Of a DNA stretch of 64,000 nucleotides, positions 32,501-39,581 are shown piece after piece. A program made the position numbers and the translations under genes. Origin of the DNA: a virus; IMG/VR virus record IMGVR_UViG_3300009703_004110, positions 1 through 64,000 of that record, one strand, 5' to 3'. How positions within the stretch are numbered: the first letter of the stretch is position 1; the number at the start of each line of letters is the position of its first letter. The notes under the pieces were generated by a model. The model was not told where the DNA came from and ran no database searches. It saw nothing but the letters and a program-made list of their open reading frames with translations.

Positions 32501-32675
32501 TTTGGCAAGTTTGCCAAAATTCTTCGGTTCTCCCGGACTCTTCATCAATTACTCTAGCGTAAGTTCGCTTATAAGTAACATATCCGAGCGGGCCCCACTT
32601 CGGTTGCTGGTCTATAAAGTTCGACATGAACTTGGTAGACAGCTTAAACGGGTTCGCTGGAAAAGACAGCATCAT
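29511..32675 (-). CDS. nrdJ: Class II (B12-dependent) ribonucleotide reductase, split by an intein
   Basis: The extein is 681 aa, like monomeric adenosylcobalamin-dependent ribonucleoside-triphosphate reductase. Readable motifs: LNNCAFTST (redox Cys), NP^CSEQTLESFELC (radical Cys and Glu), the PSGTVSLLPGVSPGVH loop, and the C-terminal CDGATC pair. Reaction: reduction of NTPs to dNTPs using adenosylcobalamin, independent of oxygen. The intein occupies 388-760, at the active-site Pro-Cys. GGAGG precedes the start. The end of the sigma-like gene overlaps by 32 nt. It supplies the dNTPs for the replication genes elsewhere in the window. Confidence 0.92.
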   Translation of the reverse strand: MMLSFPANPFKLSTKFMSNFIDQQPKWGPLGYVTYKRTYARVIDEESGRTEEFWQTCQRVVEGVYNIQRSHCERLRLPWNAHKSQRSAQEMFTRMWEFKFLPPGRGLWMMGVPQIWKMGSAALNNCAFTSTKDISSDFASPFTFLMDMSMLGVGVGGDVKGAGLVTIKTPKMAQAEWVIPDTREGWVESVRVLLDAFVGRGSIPVFNYSKIRPYGAPIRGFGGTASGAGPLRNLHENIISVLVPNDTKITPTTVMSETERPEPLSFSIEIQEFTPYEINSTQIVDIFNYVGKCVVAGNVRRIAEIMFGSPEDKEFRSLKLNKEALEDRRWASNNSIFAEIGIDYSKFADMIKVNGEPGFMWLHNARAYGRMMEPPNWKDRRAEGANPCITGDTLIFTEEGPVRADEMLDKPFIAIVNGKKYNCKTGVFETGTKPVYLVKTKEGHSIKVTEDHKILTAPKITRKKRYELWVEAGDLDAGDKLILNDTRYNENNLISWEGDGSFNEGWLLGGLLGDGYFHKEQKSGILQYWGSTKNDMLNLAIERTKTLGGDPRYHSNRNGCNIDSKDMVSIKSRQLWEKAIDYGIDHEKNIINESTLLCTSSKFQAGFLRGFFDADGSVQGTQTKGLSVRIGLANEQHLLIIQKMLLNFGVNSTVYRNRREAGKRLLPDGKSGYKLYECNAMHELVISNDNLSHFLLQINFDEMERNDKLRLRMNDYRRTLNRERFVAEVESVTYIGIEKVYDCTIDEVHRFGANGIIVHNCSEQTLESFELCCLVETFPVNHESLEDYLATLKYAYLYAKTVTLLPTHDPRTNAVMMRNRRIGCSQSGIQNNIAKVGYRAHMEWCDSGYDRIRGLDKKYSDWLCVPRSIKMTSVKPSGTVSLLPGVSPGVHFDHSEYYIRRIRIQKDSPIIPACIEAGHQVNPCPYQPDSMVVDFPIYIENFVKSKYDASMWEQLELVAQMQRYWADNQVSATITFNETEAKQISTALSMYETRLKSISFLPLNDHGYKLAPYETISREEYLKLSSNLKDIDLSFSVHEKEDKFCDGATCTIEF
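30396..31514 (-). mobile_element. Intein in RNR (class 1, LAGLIDADG)
   Basis: The intein spans residues 388-760 (373 aa). It starts with Cys1 (CITGDTLIFTEEG), has a block-B His (EDHKIL), and ends VHN before Cys+1 of CSEQ. LAGLIDADG-type motifs are LGGLLGDGYF and LRGFFDADG. Splicing restores the active-site Cys. This insertion point is a known hot spot in class II RNRs. Confidence 0.9.
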
Positions 32676-33198
32676 TAGCCTCCATATAATCTTTTACTTT
32701 TTGTATTGATCTCTTTTTTAGAATACGCACACGCTCGACAGACACGTTCAGCTCTTGGCTTATTGAGGTTAGAGTGTGCTCTTCGAGTAAAGACATGTAT
32801 AATATTTTTTGTTCTCTATTCGAAAGCATTTTGCAACTTAAAACCTCTTTTACCAGCACAACATTTTCCTGCCATTTTACATTCAAACCGCTAAGATTAA
32901 TAGACTTCAGTGGTCTGTATTTTTTCTGAAAGTCTCTACTTGCATTAGCAAAATGCCAGTTGGACCATCGGTAAAAGTCAAAATGTCTATGGCAGTCAAA
33001 AGTTTTAATGGAGGTCCAGAGGGCCAAGTTAAATTCCTGCTCCAAATCCTCCACATGAGAAAAACTTCTAAATTTTTTTATTCTACTAATAACAAGTGGA
33101 CGCAGTTTCAAAAACAGATCTGCCTGCCATTTACTAGAAGTACCGTTAGCGTTGTCTGAGAATATGCTATGAACCTCATGATTACTCAAGAGAGACAT
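32644..33198 (-). CDS. Sigma-70-family-like RNA polymerase sigma factor
   Basis: I chose ATG 33198 (AAGGA upstream). The protein is 184 aa. Region 2-like sequence lies at about 40-100 (LRPLVISRIKKFRSFSHVED, then LEQEFNLALW and FDFYRWSNWHF). Region 4 helix-turn-helix lies at about 125-165 (LSNREQKILYMSLLEEHTLT, then SISQELNVSVERVRILKKR). Region 3 is missing, as in ECF-type or phage late sigma factors. It would direct RNA polymerase to phage promoters. It is followed by RNR and preceded by the DAC-like gene. Confidence 0.72.
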   Translation of the reverse strand: MSLLSNHEVHSIFSDNANGTSSKWQADLFLKLRPLVISRIKKFRSFSHVEDLEQEFNLALWTSIKTFDCHRHFDFYRWSNWHFANASRDFQKKYRPLKSINLSGLNVKWQENVVLVKEVLSCKMLSNREQKILYMSLLEEHTLTSISQELNVSVERVRILKKRSIQKVKDYMEANDAVFSSEPV

Positions 33199-33199
33199 T

Positions 33200-33751
33200 T
33201 TATTCCTTATCTTCGCCTTGTCTGTATTGCTCAGTGAACGCGCCATCCTTCCACATTCGGACAGTTAGTGTTTCTTCTGACAATGTAAATGTCGCAACCA
33301 CATCATCCCGTACAGAGAATGAGGCCGCAGATATATGTCTCGTGCCGCTTCCTTCCGGTATTTCTAAGGATGGCTCTTCAACGGTTAGATATATTCCAGT
33401 GCCAAGAATTTGGCCATTATGATTAATTACAATGGCACCGTCATCTCCGCTTTCAAAAATCTTATCCACCTCTTGATCAAATTGTCCAAAAGCAACATTC
33501 ATATACTTTTGAATTAGATTCTTGCCAAGCTGGCGCATACCAGGTACGGCGTGATCATGATATCTATCAAAGGCTCCTAGGACCACTAAAACCCCGATGC
33601 GCTTTCCTTTCTTTTGCAAATTATCAGCTAGAGAGCACATCAAGGAATATATTTTCTTTTCCGATCGCTCTCTTGCCATGTTAAATTGATATGAGTAATC
33701 TACGTGTGGTTCTTTACGAACTGTTACATTTGTTTCAGCAGATTCAGCCAT
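33200..33751 (-). CDS. DAC (diadenylate cyclase)-like domain protein
   Basis: This 183-aa protein has the DAC pattern: DDGAIVINHNGQILGTG (DGA at 104-106), then EGSGTRHISAASFSVRDD (RH at 138-139; the usual third Arg of RHR is Ile) and FTLSEETLTVRMWKDG. These motifs bind and position ATP in c-di-AMP synthases (DisA, CdaA, DacZ). The Arg to Ile change leaves activity uncertain. Residues 1-45 form a charged helical lead. It lies between the sigma-like factor and the SpoVR gene, overlapping neither. c-di-AMP or another signal is inferred. Confidence 0.68.
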   Translation of the reverse strand: MAESAETNVTVRKEPHVDYSYQFNMARERSEKKIYSLMCSLADNLQKKGKRIGVLVVLGAFDRYHDHAVPGMRQLGKNLIQKYMNVAFGQFDQEVDKIFESGDDGAIVINHNGQILGTGIYLTVEEPSLEIPEGSGTRHISAASFSVRDDVVATFTLSEETLTVRMWKDGAFTEQYRQGEDKE

Positions 33752-33762
33752 GATATCTCCAA

Positions 33763-35205
33763 TTACTTTTTAAAGGTTACGTTATACTTTTCGTCCTCTT
33801 CATCATCTTGTATGCTGAGACCAAGCTCATCATAAGTATAATGAATTGTCTCACCTTCATTATCGACAGTTTCTAGGTTTATAATCCCTGGCCAGATATC
33901 ATGTATATACTCTAATACATTTTCAACGTGCTTAGGATCTAACGTACCAATTTGTCCACTCTTGTGCTCTAGCTCGATGCCCATAGCGGAGGCCTTACTT
34001 ATTGCGATAATGGGGGCACGGTAGTTGTAAATACCCCTTGCTATATATTCTACCACGTCCTCTACATCCGTACTTTTAATTTGTATGATTTTCTCTTTTG
34101 CTCGGTTGTAACCCTGCTTATAGACGAACATCTTAAGCTTGTCGACAATGGCCTGTGTCAGATAATTTCTCAAGAAGGAAATATCGTCTTCATCTTCTAC
34201 TATCTGAAGTATTTTTTGCAGCCCCGTTACGTCTGAGCTGCCTGCTTTATACATTCTATCCCATCGCTCTCTAACGTCATTTAAGATGGTGAAGCCCAAA
34301 AAGTATGGATTTATATTAAGCTTATTGCTACCTGGTTGAACAACACGTTCATGAATCTTGACAAACTCAAGATACTCGTGTGGAGATAATTCATCATCAG
34401 AAAGCAGATACATTAATTCTGCATGAATGAAGCTGGCAAAACCTTCATTCACAATCTTAGTGCAGTACTGAGGATAGAAGTAAAAGGACTCTTCTCTGAT
34501 GATCTCAAATATATCTCTTTCCCATGGTTCTAAATTGGCATAATTGGCGAAGAACCAAAGAAGGTCCTCTTCTGGTCGCGGAGGAAACTGGTCATTCTCA
34601 ACCACCTGCTTAAAAGAAGGCTCCTTGTCAAGCCCGAACATATCGTCAAACTCGTTCTCTTTTCTTTTTTTCCAGACTTTCTTTCGACCCTCATATGGCT
34701 TTCTATGTATATCTCTCTTCCAGTTAATATTTTTGTCCATAGCAAATGCTGTGTCCATAATTCTTTCAACTGTATCAAGACCATACTTTGTAATATATTC
34801 CTCTACTCTGGCTGCTCGCTCTGCTGCATGATAGACCATCTTGCGATCTGTTTTCTTAAACAAATAGTTGTTCTTAAAGAAGTGCACGTGCCCTATGACG
34901 TGAGCAATAACCATTGTATTTGCGATGTTACTGTTAGATTCGAGCAAGAATGCATAGGAAGGGTCATTGTTGAGCACAAGCTCATAAACCTTAGACATGC
35001 CCATCTCACCCTGAGTCTTCTGATACTCATAACTTTGACCATAAGACCAGTGACGAGCCCTAGTGGGAAGACCATAGCTCATAATTTCTAGCATTACTTC
35101 TTCCGGTACAACTTCCCACATAATCGGGAAGAAATCTAACCCAAGATCCTTCTCGGCCGTTTCTTCGAACATTTTGGTTCGTCTGGCTAAAACTTCATTC
35201 ATCAT
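33763..35205 (-). CDS. SpoVR/YcgB-family protein
   Basis: This 480-aa protein is full length compared with YcgB (about 510). It shows family features: LDFFPIMWEVVPEEVMLEIM near the start, an HVIGHVHFFKNNYLF His-rich segment, EGFASFIHAELM, and VVQPGSNKLNINPYFLGF. In bacteria SpoVR-type genes co-occur with YeaH (DUF444) and PrkA; the trio is tied to stress, nutrient and sporulation responses, with unclear biochemistry. It overlaps the 169-aa gene by 11 nt. Residues of possible metal binding (HExxH-like) are not clear. Confidence 0.88.
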   Translation of the reverse strand: MMNEVLARRTKMFEETAEKDLGLDFFPIMWEVVPEEVMLEIMSYGLPTRARHWSYGQSYEYQKTQGEMGMSKVYELVLNNDPSYAFLLESNSNIANTMVIAHVIGHVHFFKNNYLFKKTDRKMVYHAAERAARVEEYITKYGLDTVERIMDTAFAMDKNINWKRDIHRKPYEGRKKVWKKRKENEFDDMFGLDKEPSFKQVVENDQFPPRPEEDLLWFFANYANLEPWERDIFEIIREESFYFYPQYCTKIVNEGFASFIHAELMYLLSDDELSPHEYLEFVKIHERVVQPGSNKLNINPYFLGFTILNDVRERWDRMYKAGSSDVTGLQKILQIVEDEDDISFLRNYLTQAIVDKLKMFVYKQGYNRAKEKIIQIKSTDVEDVVEYIARGIYNYRAPIIAISKASAMGIELEHKSGQIGTLDPKHVENVLEYIHDIWPGIINLETVDNEGETIHYTYDELGLSIQDDEEDEKYNVTFKK

Positions 35206-35704
35206 CTAGCTCCTCATCAAATAGGTCAAGGAAGTCCTTGGTTGACATATTTCTTGTCTCATCTAAAAATGTATCAAAATCTGCACCGCCACGTATCTTG
35301 GTACCACTATATATAATCCTATCTAAAGATTTTGGTACTGGTACGCCATTAGAGTTGGGACTTAATGACGTGTATTGCATCTTCTTATTAAAGACATCCA
35401 TGTGGTAGATCAATTCATTACGAATATAATCTGGGCACTCATCAAAAACCTCTTCAAATGGTATAGTGACATATCTTATCGACGCTCTTGCACTATTTCT
35501 CAAAGCTTTTCTGCCAACAGCGGTAGATTTATCTACCTTATGAGGCCCAGGCGCCCTTCCAACGACCTTTTTCTTCCATATAGCTCCATCTCTTCTGATG
35601 GTTACAATGAAACCTGTATGCTTTAAGGTGAATTCTCCTCTTTCCAGAGAGATTGGAGTTAATAGCCCTGTTTTAAAAGCCTTTTTAACTGCCTCAGACA
35701 TCAT
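35195..35704 (-). CDS. Hypothetical 169-aa protein in the SpoVR-YeaH-PrkA set
   Basis: The N-terminal half is basic and beta-rich. Residues about 75-110 (VTIPFEEVFDECPDYIRNEL then IYHMDVFNK) match the C-terminal module of the 105-aa protein at 3336-3653. The C-terminus is acidic (FLDLFDEELDDE). I know no counterpart in bacterial yeaG-yeaH-ycgB operons. It is wedged between SpoVR and DUF444 by 11- and 4-nt overlaps, suggesting that it works with them. Confidence 0.6.
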   Translation of the reverse strand: MMSEAVKKAFKTGLLTPISLERGEFTLKHTGFIVTIRRDGAIWKKKVVGRAPGPHKVDKSTAVGRKALRNSARASIRYVTIPFEEVFDECPDYIRNELIYHMDVFNKKMQYTSLSPNSNGVPVPKSLDRIIYSGTKIRGGADFDTFLDETRNMSTKDFLDLFDEELDDE

Positions 35705-36915
35705 GACTTTACTTTTCTTCTTCGCTTCCTAACAACTCGTTTCTTTTTATTAGAAACATCATCTATATTGAAGAACTTTTTAAGAGCGTCAAAAACATCA
35801 TCACGTTCTTGAAGTCTAAGTGTAACATACCTAGTTCTGGTGATGCCTTTATCTAAGATATCTGATAGTCTATCATGATTATTAAACCATGCACTTTCTC
35901 GTTCTACATTTGGAATTATCTCTCCGTATCCTATTGCCCTACACATAGGAAGAAGTCTTTTGACATATTCTAGGCAAATATTATTATCATTTCCCCAGTT
36001 ATCACCATCACTGAACTCAATTAAATAGTTATTCCATCTATCTGGCGGATGATGTGATGACATATGTTCATAAGCAAGCTTAAAGGCTGAGCTGCACTGA
36101 GTTCCCCCCGAAGAGTTAATGGAGAAGAACCTTTGCTCGGTTTCAATCCAGGCCTTAGAATCATGGGCTATAAAGACTATATCTATTTTTTTGTATCGTC
36201 TTCTTAAGAATTGAACCATCCAAAAGAAAAAGCTTTTTGCGATGTGCGTCTTCTCTTCACCCATAGATCCTGAACGATCCATTAGAAGATAAACAGCGGC
36301 ATTAGAATGGTATTCTTTAGTAACGTCCCACTCTCTGTACCTAAAGTCATCTTGGTGAAACTCACCTACTTTGGCATCGCCTTTAGCGGCGTTTCTAATC
36401 AGGTTCTGTATTAGAGTTCTTTTGATATCAAGATTTGGCATAATGCCTTTTTTCTCAATAGAGGAAAACTCTTCTAATTCTGACTCAATCTGGGTCGCAC
36501 CTTTTGGCTCCATCCACGGTAAATCTAATTCTTCCAGGAGAATATCGACCACTTCGTTGATTGACACTTCTGCATCGTAATACTTTTCCCCATCTTCATT
36601 ACCGGCGCCTTGGCCCTTACCTTGTTGACTCGGACCTTTGCCTATCTTATATTTATCGCCCTTTTTGCCATCAAGACCTTGTCCAACCTCCTGGTTGTCT
36701 TTAATTCTGCCATATTTAAACCTATATCTGTCAAGATACTTTACCGGTACTTTAATTTTCTTATCGCCATCGGATCGTATGACATCATATTCTGTGATCA
36801 GGTCTTTACCATTTTTACGAATAGCGCGCTTAACCAGCTCTTTATGTCGAGCTGAGTCTCGCTTACCTCGTCTTTTCAACTTCCATATATCAGAAAGGCT
36901 ATCATACTTTGGCAT
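35701..36915 (-). CDS. YeaH/DUF444-family von Willebrand A protein
   Basis: This 404-aa protein has the family's N-terminal basic helical region and a C-terminal VWA domain with MIDAS motif DRSGSM (213-218), a Thr in SSGGTQCSSAF, and an Asp in EFSDGDNWG. E. coli YeaH is about 427 aa. Its partner is the kinase-like PrkA (YeaG), encoded just upstream with 2 nt between. A metal-dependent adaptor role is presumed. It overlaps the 169-aa gene by 4 nt. Confidence 0.9.
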   Translation of the reverse strand: MPKYDSLSDIWKLKRRGKRDSARHKELVKRAIRKNGKDLITEYDVIRSDGDKKIKVPVKYLDRYRFKYGRIKDNQEVGQGLDGKKGDKYKIGKGPSQQGKGQGAGNEDGEKYYDAEVSINEVVDILLEELDLPWMEPKGATQIESELEEFSSIEKKGIMPNLDIKRTLIQNLIRNAAKGDAKVGEFHQDDFRYREWDVTKEYHSNAAVYLLMDRSGSMGEEKTHIAKSFFFWMVQFLRRRYKKIDIVFIAHDSKAWIETEQRFFSINSSGGTQCSSAFKLAYEHMSSHHPPDRWNNYLIEFSDGDNWGNDNNICLEYVKRLLPMCRAIGYGEIIPNVERESAWFNNHDRLSDILDKGITRTRYVTLRLQERDDVFDALKKFFNIDDVSNKKKRVVRKRRRKVKS

Positions 36916-36917
36916 TA

Positions 36918-38822
36918 TTAGTTCCGTGCCATTAGAGAGCTAACGTAACGTAGAAGCTGGTTGGCGCTTGCCGCTGTGTATCCATGCTTTTCGCATAAGA
37001 CTTCTACTACTCCATTAACTCTTTTTAGCTCATTAGCATCAGGGTTTCTAGAACTTACGGTCAATCTAATTACATCCTGTCTCTCATCAAAAAGCTGCTT
37101 CTCTAAAGCCTCACGGAGATGTGGGTGATCTTGGTAGCGATATTCGCCATGATTTTTGAGGGAGCGAAGCATTTTTCTATAGATCTCTTGGCGGAAAGAG
37201 GTTTTGCCATTTTCAGATATCTGAATCTTCTCCTCAACGGAGCGCATTAGTCTCTCATCTGGCTCAGCAGGATTGCCCCACTCATCTTCTAGCTCAGTTC
37301 CATCTAGGAAAGCCTCCACTTGCTCTAGGTAATTCTTCAGAAGATTGCCGATTTCCTGTTCGAAGTTAACAAAGAAAGCCTTCTGAACGTCGTTACGGGC
37401 CATCTTGTTGTACTCTTCAATAATTAGAACCAATAAGGCCTCCAGCCTTTCAGTTTCAGCTCTGTCAATCTTGGGATTAGATTCAAACCCGTCCCTCAAT
37501 GATCTTACGATATCGATTGGAGTAACGAAGGTCTTGCCGTTAGCCAGTTCGGATGAGATACGATTGATTACATATCTCGGTGAAATACCTGACATTCCTT
37601 CGCTAGCGAATTCGCCCTTGAACTTACCGCTCTCTGAAACAGTAAAGCCTTCTACTTCCTCACCGTTGTAAAGCCTCATTTTGTTCAGTAGGGTTAGTCC
37701 TTGATTTGAAGATGTCTTTAGGCGAGATAGAACCGCCAACATTGCGGCACACTTTAGGGTATGCGGTGCAAGATGCCTCTCTCCAAAGTTTGCCTGCGAG
37801 ATTAGCTTCTCATAAATCTTGACCTCTTCGTCAACCTGAAGATTATATGGAACTCTTACCACGATTGTTCTGTCATGAAGCGCTTCCATTTCATCTTTTG
37901 CCAAGAATCGGTTATATTCTGTCTCATTAGTGTGAGCTAAAATGAACTCGTCTGCATAAATTAATGGAAATCTTCCAGTCTTAATGTTCTTTTCTTGTGC
38001 TAAGGTTAGAAGAACATACAAGAACTTCTGATCAACCTTTAGCATCTCTACGAACTCCATCATTCCTCGGTTGGCTACATTTAACTCTCCGTCAAATCTG
38101 TAGGCTCTAGGGTCTGATTCTGCTCCATAAGTCCCAATAGTACTCAGATCTAATGAGCCAACTAATTCGGAGATATCTTGGCTCTTCTTATCTGATGGTA
38201 CAAAGGTTCCGATGCAAGCTCGGTCTAATTCTGAAATAAAGACTCTGCGCACTGGCATAGAGAGGAAGTCACCGTCATATTTCTCTTTCAGGTGCAATGC
38301 CATGAGCGGGCTCAATTGGCCTTGTATATTTACGCCGTATCGGTCTTTGAAAGTTTGTCGTAACTCGACTGGGATGGCCGTTAACGGATCTTCGTACATT
38401 GGTGAATCTTCTAAGGCGTAAAGTGCGCCGGCGTCTGTTTTGGAGTAGGCCTCCAATCCTCTTTTTAGCAAAATAGCCAACTGTGATTTACCCGATGATG
38501 TTGGTCCGTAAAGTAGTAATATTCTTCGGCCAACTTCACTCCCAGCCGCGGCAGCTCTAAGATAAGACATAATATGTTCAATTGGAACATCAATACCAAA
38601 CAAATCTTCTTCAAAGAAATTATAGCTGGTTATATTACCATCATCATCTTTTTCAACACCATGAGATTCAATCATCTCTAAAACTCTCTGGTGTGCGTTT
38701 TTATGAAGGCCTGGATTTTCAGTAATTAACTGAACATAATCCTTTAAAGTTCCTTCCCATGCTGTTACGTCGTTATGTTCGACGTGACTTTGCAATAATT
38801 CAAATAGTTCAGTCTCAGCCAT
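36918..38822 (-). CDS. prkA: PrkA/YeaG-family serine protein kinase (AAA+)
   Basis: I chose ATG 38822 (GGAGATAGA upstream), giving 634 aa against about 640 for E. coli YeaG. Walker A GPTSSGKS is at 106-113, followed by the PrkA-specific AAA+ segment (MYEDPLTAIPVELRQTFKDR) and a C-terminal kinase-type region. PrkA proteins phosphorylate themselves and target proteins and, with YeaH and SpoVR, act in starvation and stress responses. The strong length conservation argues for a working enzyme. It is the first gene of the leftward trio. Confidence 0.92.
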   Translation of the reverse strand: MAETELFELLQSHVEHNDVTAWEGTLKDYVQLITENPGLHKNAHQRVLEMIESHGVEKDDDGNITSYNFFEEDLFGIDVPIEHIMSYLRAAAAGSEVGRRILLLYGPTSSGKSQLAILLKRGLEAYSKTDAGALYALEDSPMYEDPLTAIPVELRQTFKDRYGVNIQGQLSPLMALHLKEKYDGDFLSMPVRRVFISELDRACIGTFVPSDKKSQDISELVGSLDLSTIGTYGAESDPRAYRFDGELNVANRGMMEFVEMLKVDQKFLYVLLTLAQEKNIKTGRFPLIYADEFILAHTNETEYNRFLAKDEMEALHDRTIVVRVPYNLQVDEEVKIYEKLISQANFGERHLAPHTLKCAAMLAVLSRLKTSSNQGLTLLNKMRLYNGEEVEGFTVSESGKFKGEFASEGMSGISPRYVINRISSELANGKTFVTPIDIVRSLRDGFESNPKIDRAETERLEALLVLIIEEYNKMARNDVQKAFFVNFEQEIGNLLKNYLEQVEAFLDGTELEDEWGNPAEPDERLMRSVEEKIQISENGKTSFRQEIYRKMLRSLKNHGEYRYQDHPHLREALEKQLFDERQDVIRLTVSSRNPDANELKRVNGVVEVLCEKHGYTAASANQLLRYVSSLMARN

Positions 38823-38823
38823 T

Positions 38824-39120
38824 CTATCTCCGATATTTGTATGGATTTGGCGTATCGCCATATATAGAGTCTATAGTGTTTTGGTTGCCAGCCTTTATTT
38901 TGTCTACAGTTTTTCTAACGCCTTCTTTGATTTCGTCGATTATCTCGGAAGAATCTTTGTCGACTTTATTGGAAATACTGCCTAGCTTATGAAATAGTAC
39001 CCCGTTCTCGCACTGCGAACACTCTTTTTTTTCTTTCTTCTTTTTCACGAACTCAGATATGGTCATGTTCTGAGTGCCTATAAAATCACATTCTGAGCAT
39101 CCAAAAGTATATTTAGGCAT
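38824..39120 (-). CDS. FmdB-like zinc-ribbon protein (98 aa)
   Basis: The start at ATG 39120 (MPKYTFGCSECDF) fits the FmdB-type zinc-ribbon beginning MPxYxxxCxxC, with the second Cys pair in KKECSQCENG. The C-terminal half is charged. The function is probably regulatory or nucleic-acid binding, as in other zinc-ribbon proteins. It overlaps the upstream 62-aa gene by 8 nt and precedes prkA by 1 nt. Confidence 0.6.
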   Translation of the reverse strand: MPKYTFGCSECDFIGTQNMTISEFVKKKKEKKECSQCENGVLFHKLGSISNKVDKDSSEIIDEIKEGVRKTVDKIKAGNQNTIDSIYGDTPNPYKYRR

Positions 39121-39301
39121 CGTCTTCTTCGTCCACAAAGATCATATCCGTACCCTCAACTTTTAGATTGCCAGATAGTGATAAATCCCTAAGTAATTGC
39201 TTTTTAAACTTTGGATCAGTAATTAAAATTGTTACCTCTAAATCCTTAGTATCAGGACGAAAAGATAAATTTTTAATTTTCCCAATAACTTTCTTCTTCA
39301 T
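39113..39301 (-). CDS. Hypothetical 62-aa protein
   Basis: This is a small beta-rich protein (KKKVIGKIKNLSFRPDTKDL, then EVTILITDPKFKKQLLRDLS) with an acidic tail EEDDA. No family is recognised. It overlaps the neighbours on both sides (8 and 29 nt). Confidence 0.55.
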   Translation of the reverse strand: MKKKVIGKIKNLSFRPDTKDLEVTILITDPKFKKQLLRDLSLSGNLKVEGTDMIFVDEEDDA

Positions 39302-39581
39302 TAAAAGCCTTCTCCAATGCTGCGATTATATCTTTGTGTTTTAGTCCAACTAAATACATTAAGTTATCGACTTCGTTCTTTGTTATCCTATTATACCCAA
39401 TTATTTTTGTTCTTGGTATGGAAATTCTTCCGATCAATTCAGTAATAAGCTCGGGTTGATCAAATTTAAACAGAGGCAATACCTCAACGTGACTTTTCTT
39501 ATTGGACAAAACGATTGCGATGAACTTAGTATCTTCAAGTTCGATGCTGACAAATTCGTGTTTATCAAACGTCATTTTCAT
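39273..39581 (-). CDS. Hypothetical 102-aa protein
   Basis: I placed the start at ATG 39581 (MKMTFDKHEFVSIELEDTKF), inside the last codons of the helicase gene. It is a mixed beta/alpha protein with IGRISIPRTKIIGYN. No domain is recognised. It overlaps the helicase by 17 nt. Confidence 0.55.
   Translation of the reverse strand: MKMTFDKHEFVSIELEDTKFIAIVLSNKKSHVEVLPLFKFDQPELITELIGRISIPRTKIIGYNRITKNEVDNLMYLVGLKHKDIIAALEKAFNEEESYWEN

Noticed and set aside
34705-35091. 128-aa plus-strand frame inside the SpoVR gene
   Set aside because: Antisense shadow of a conserved protein; no ribosome site.
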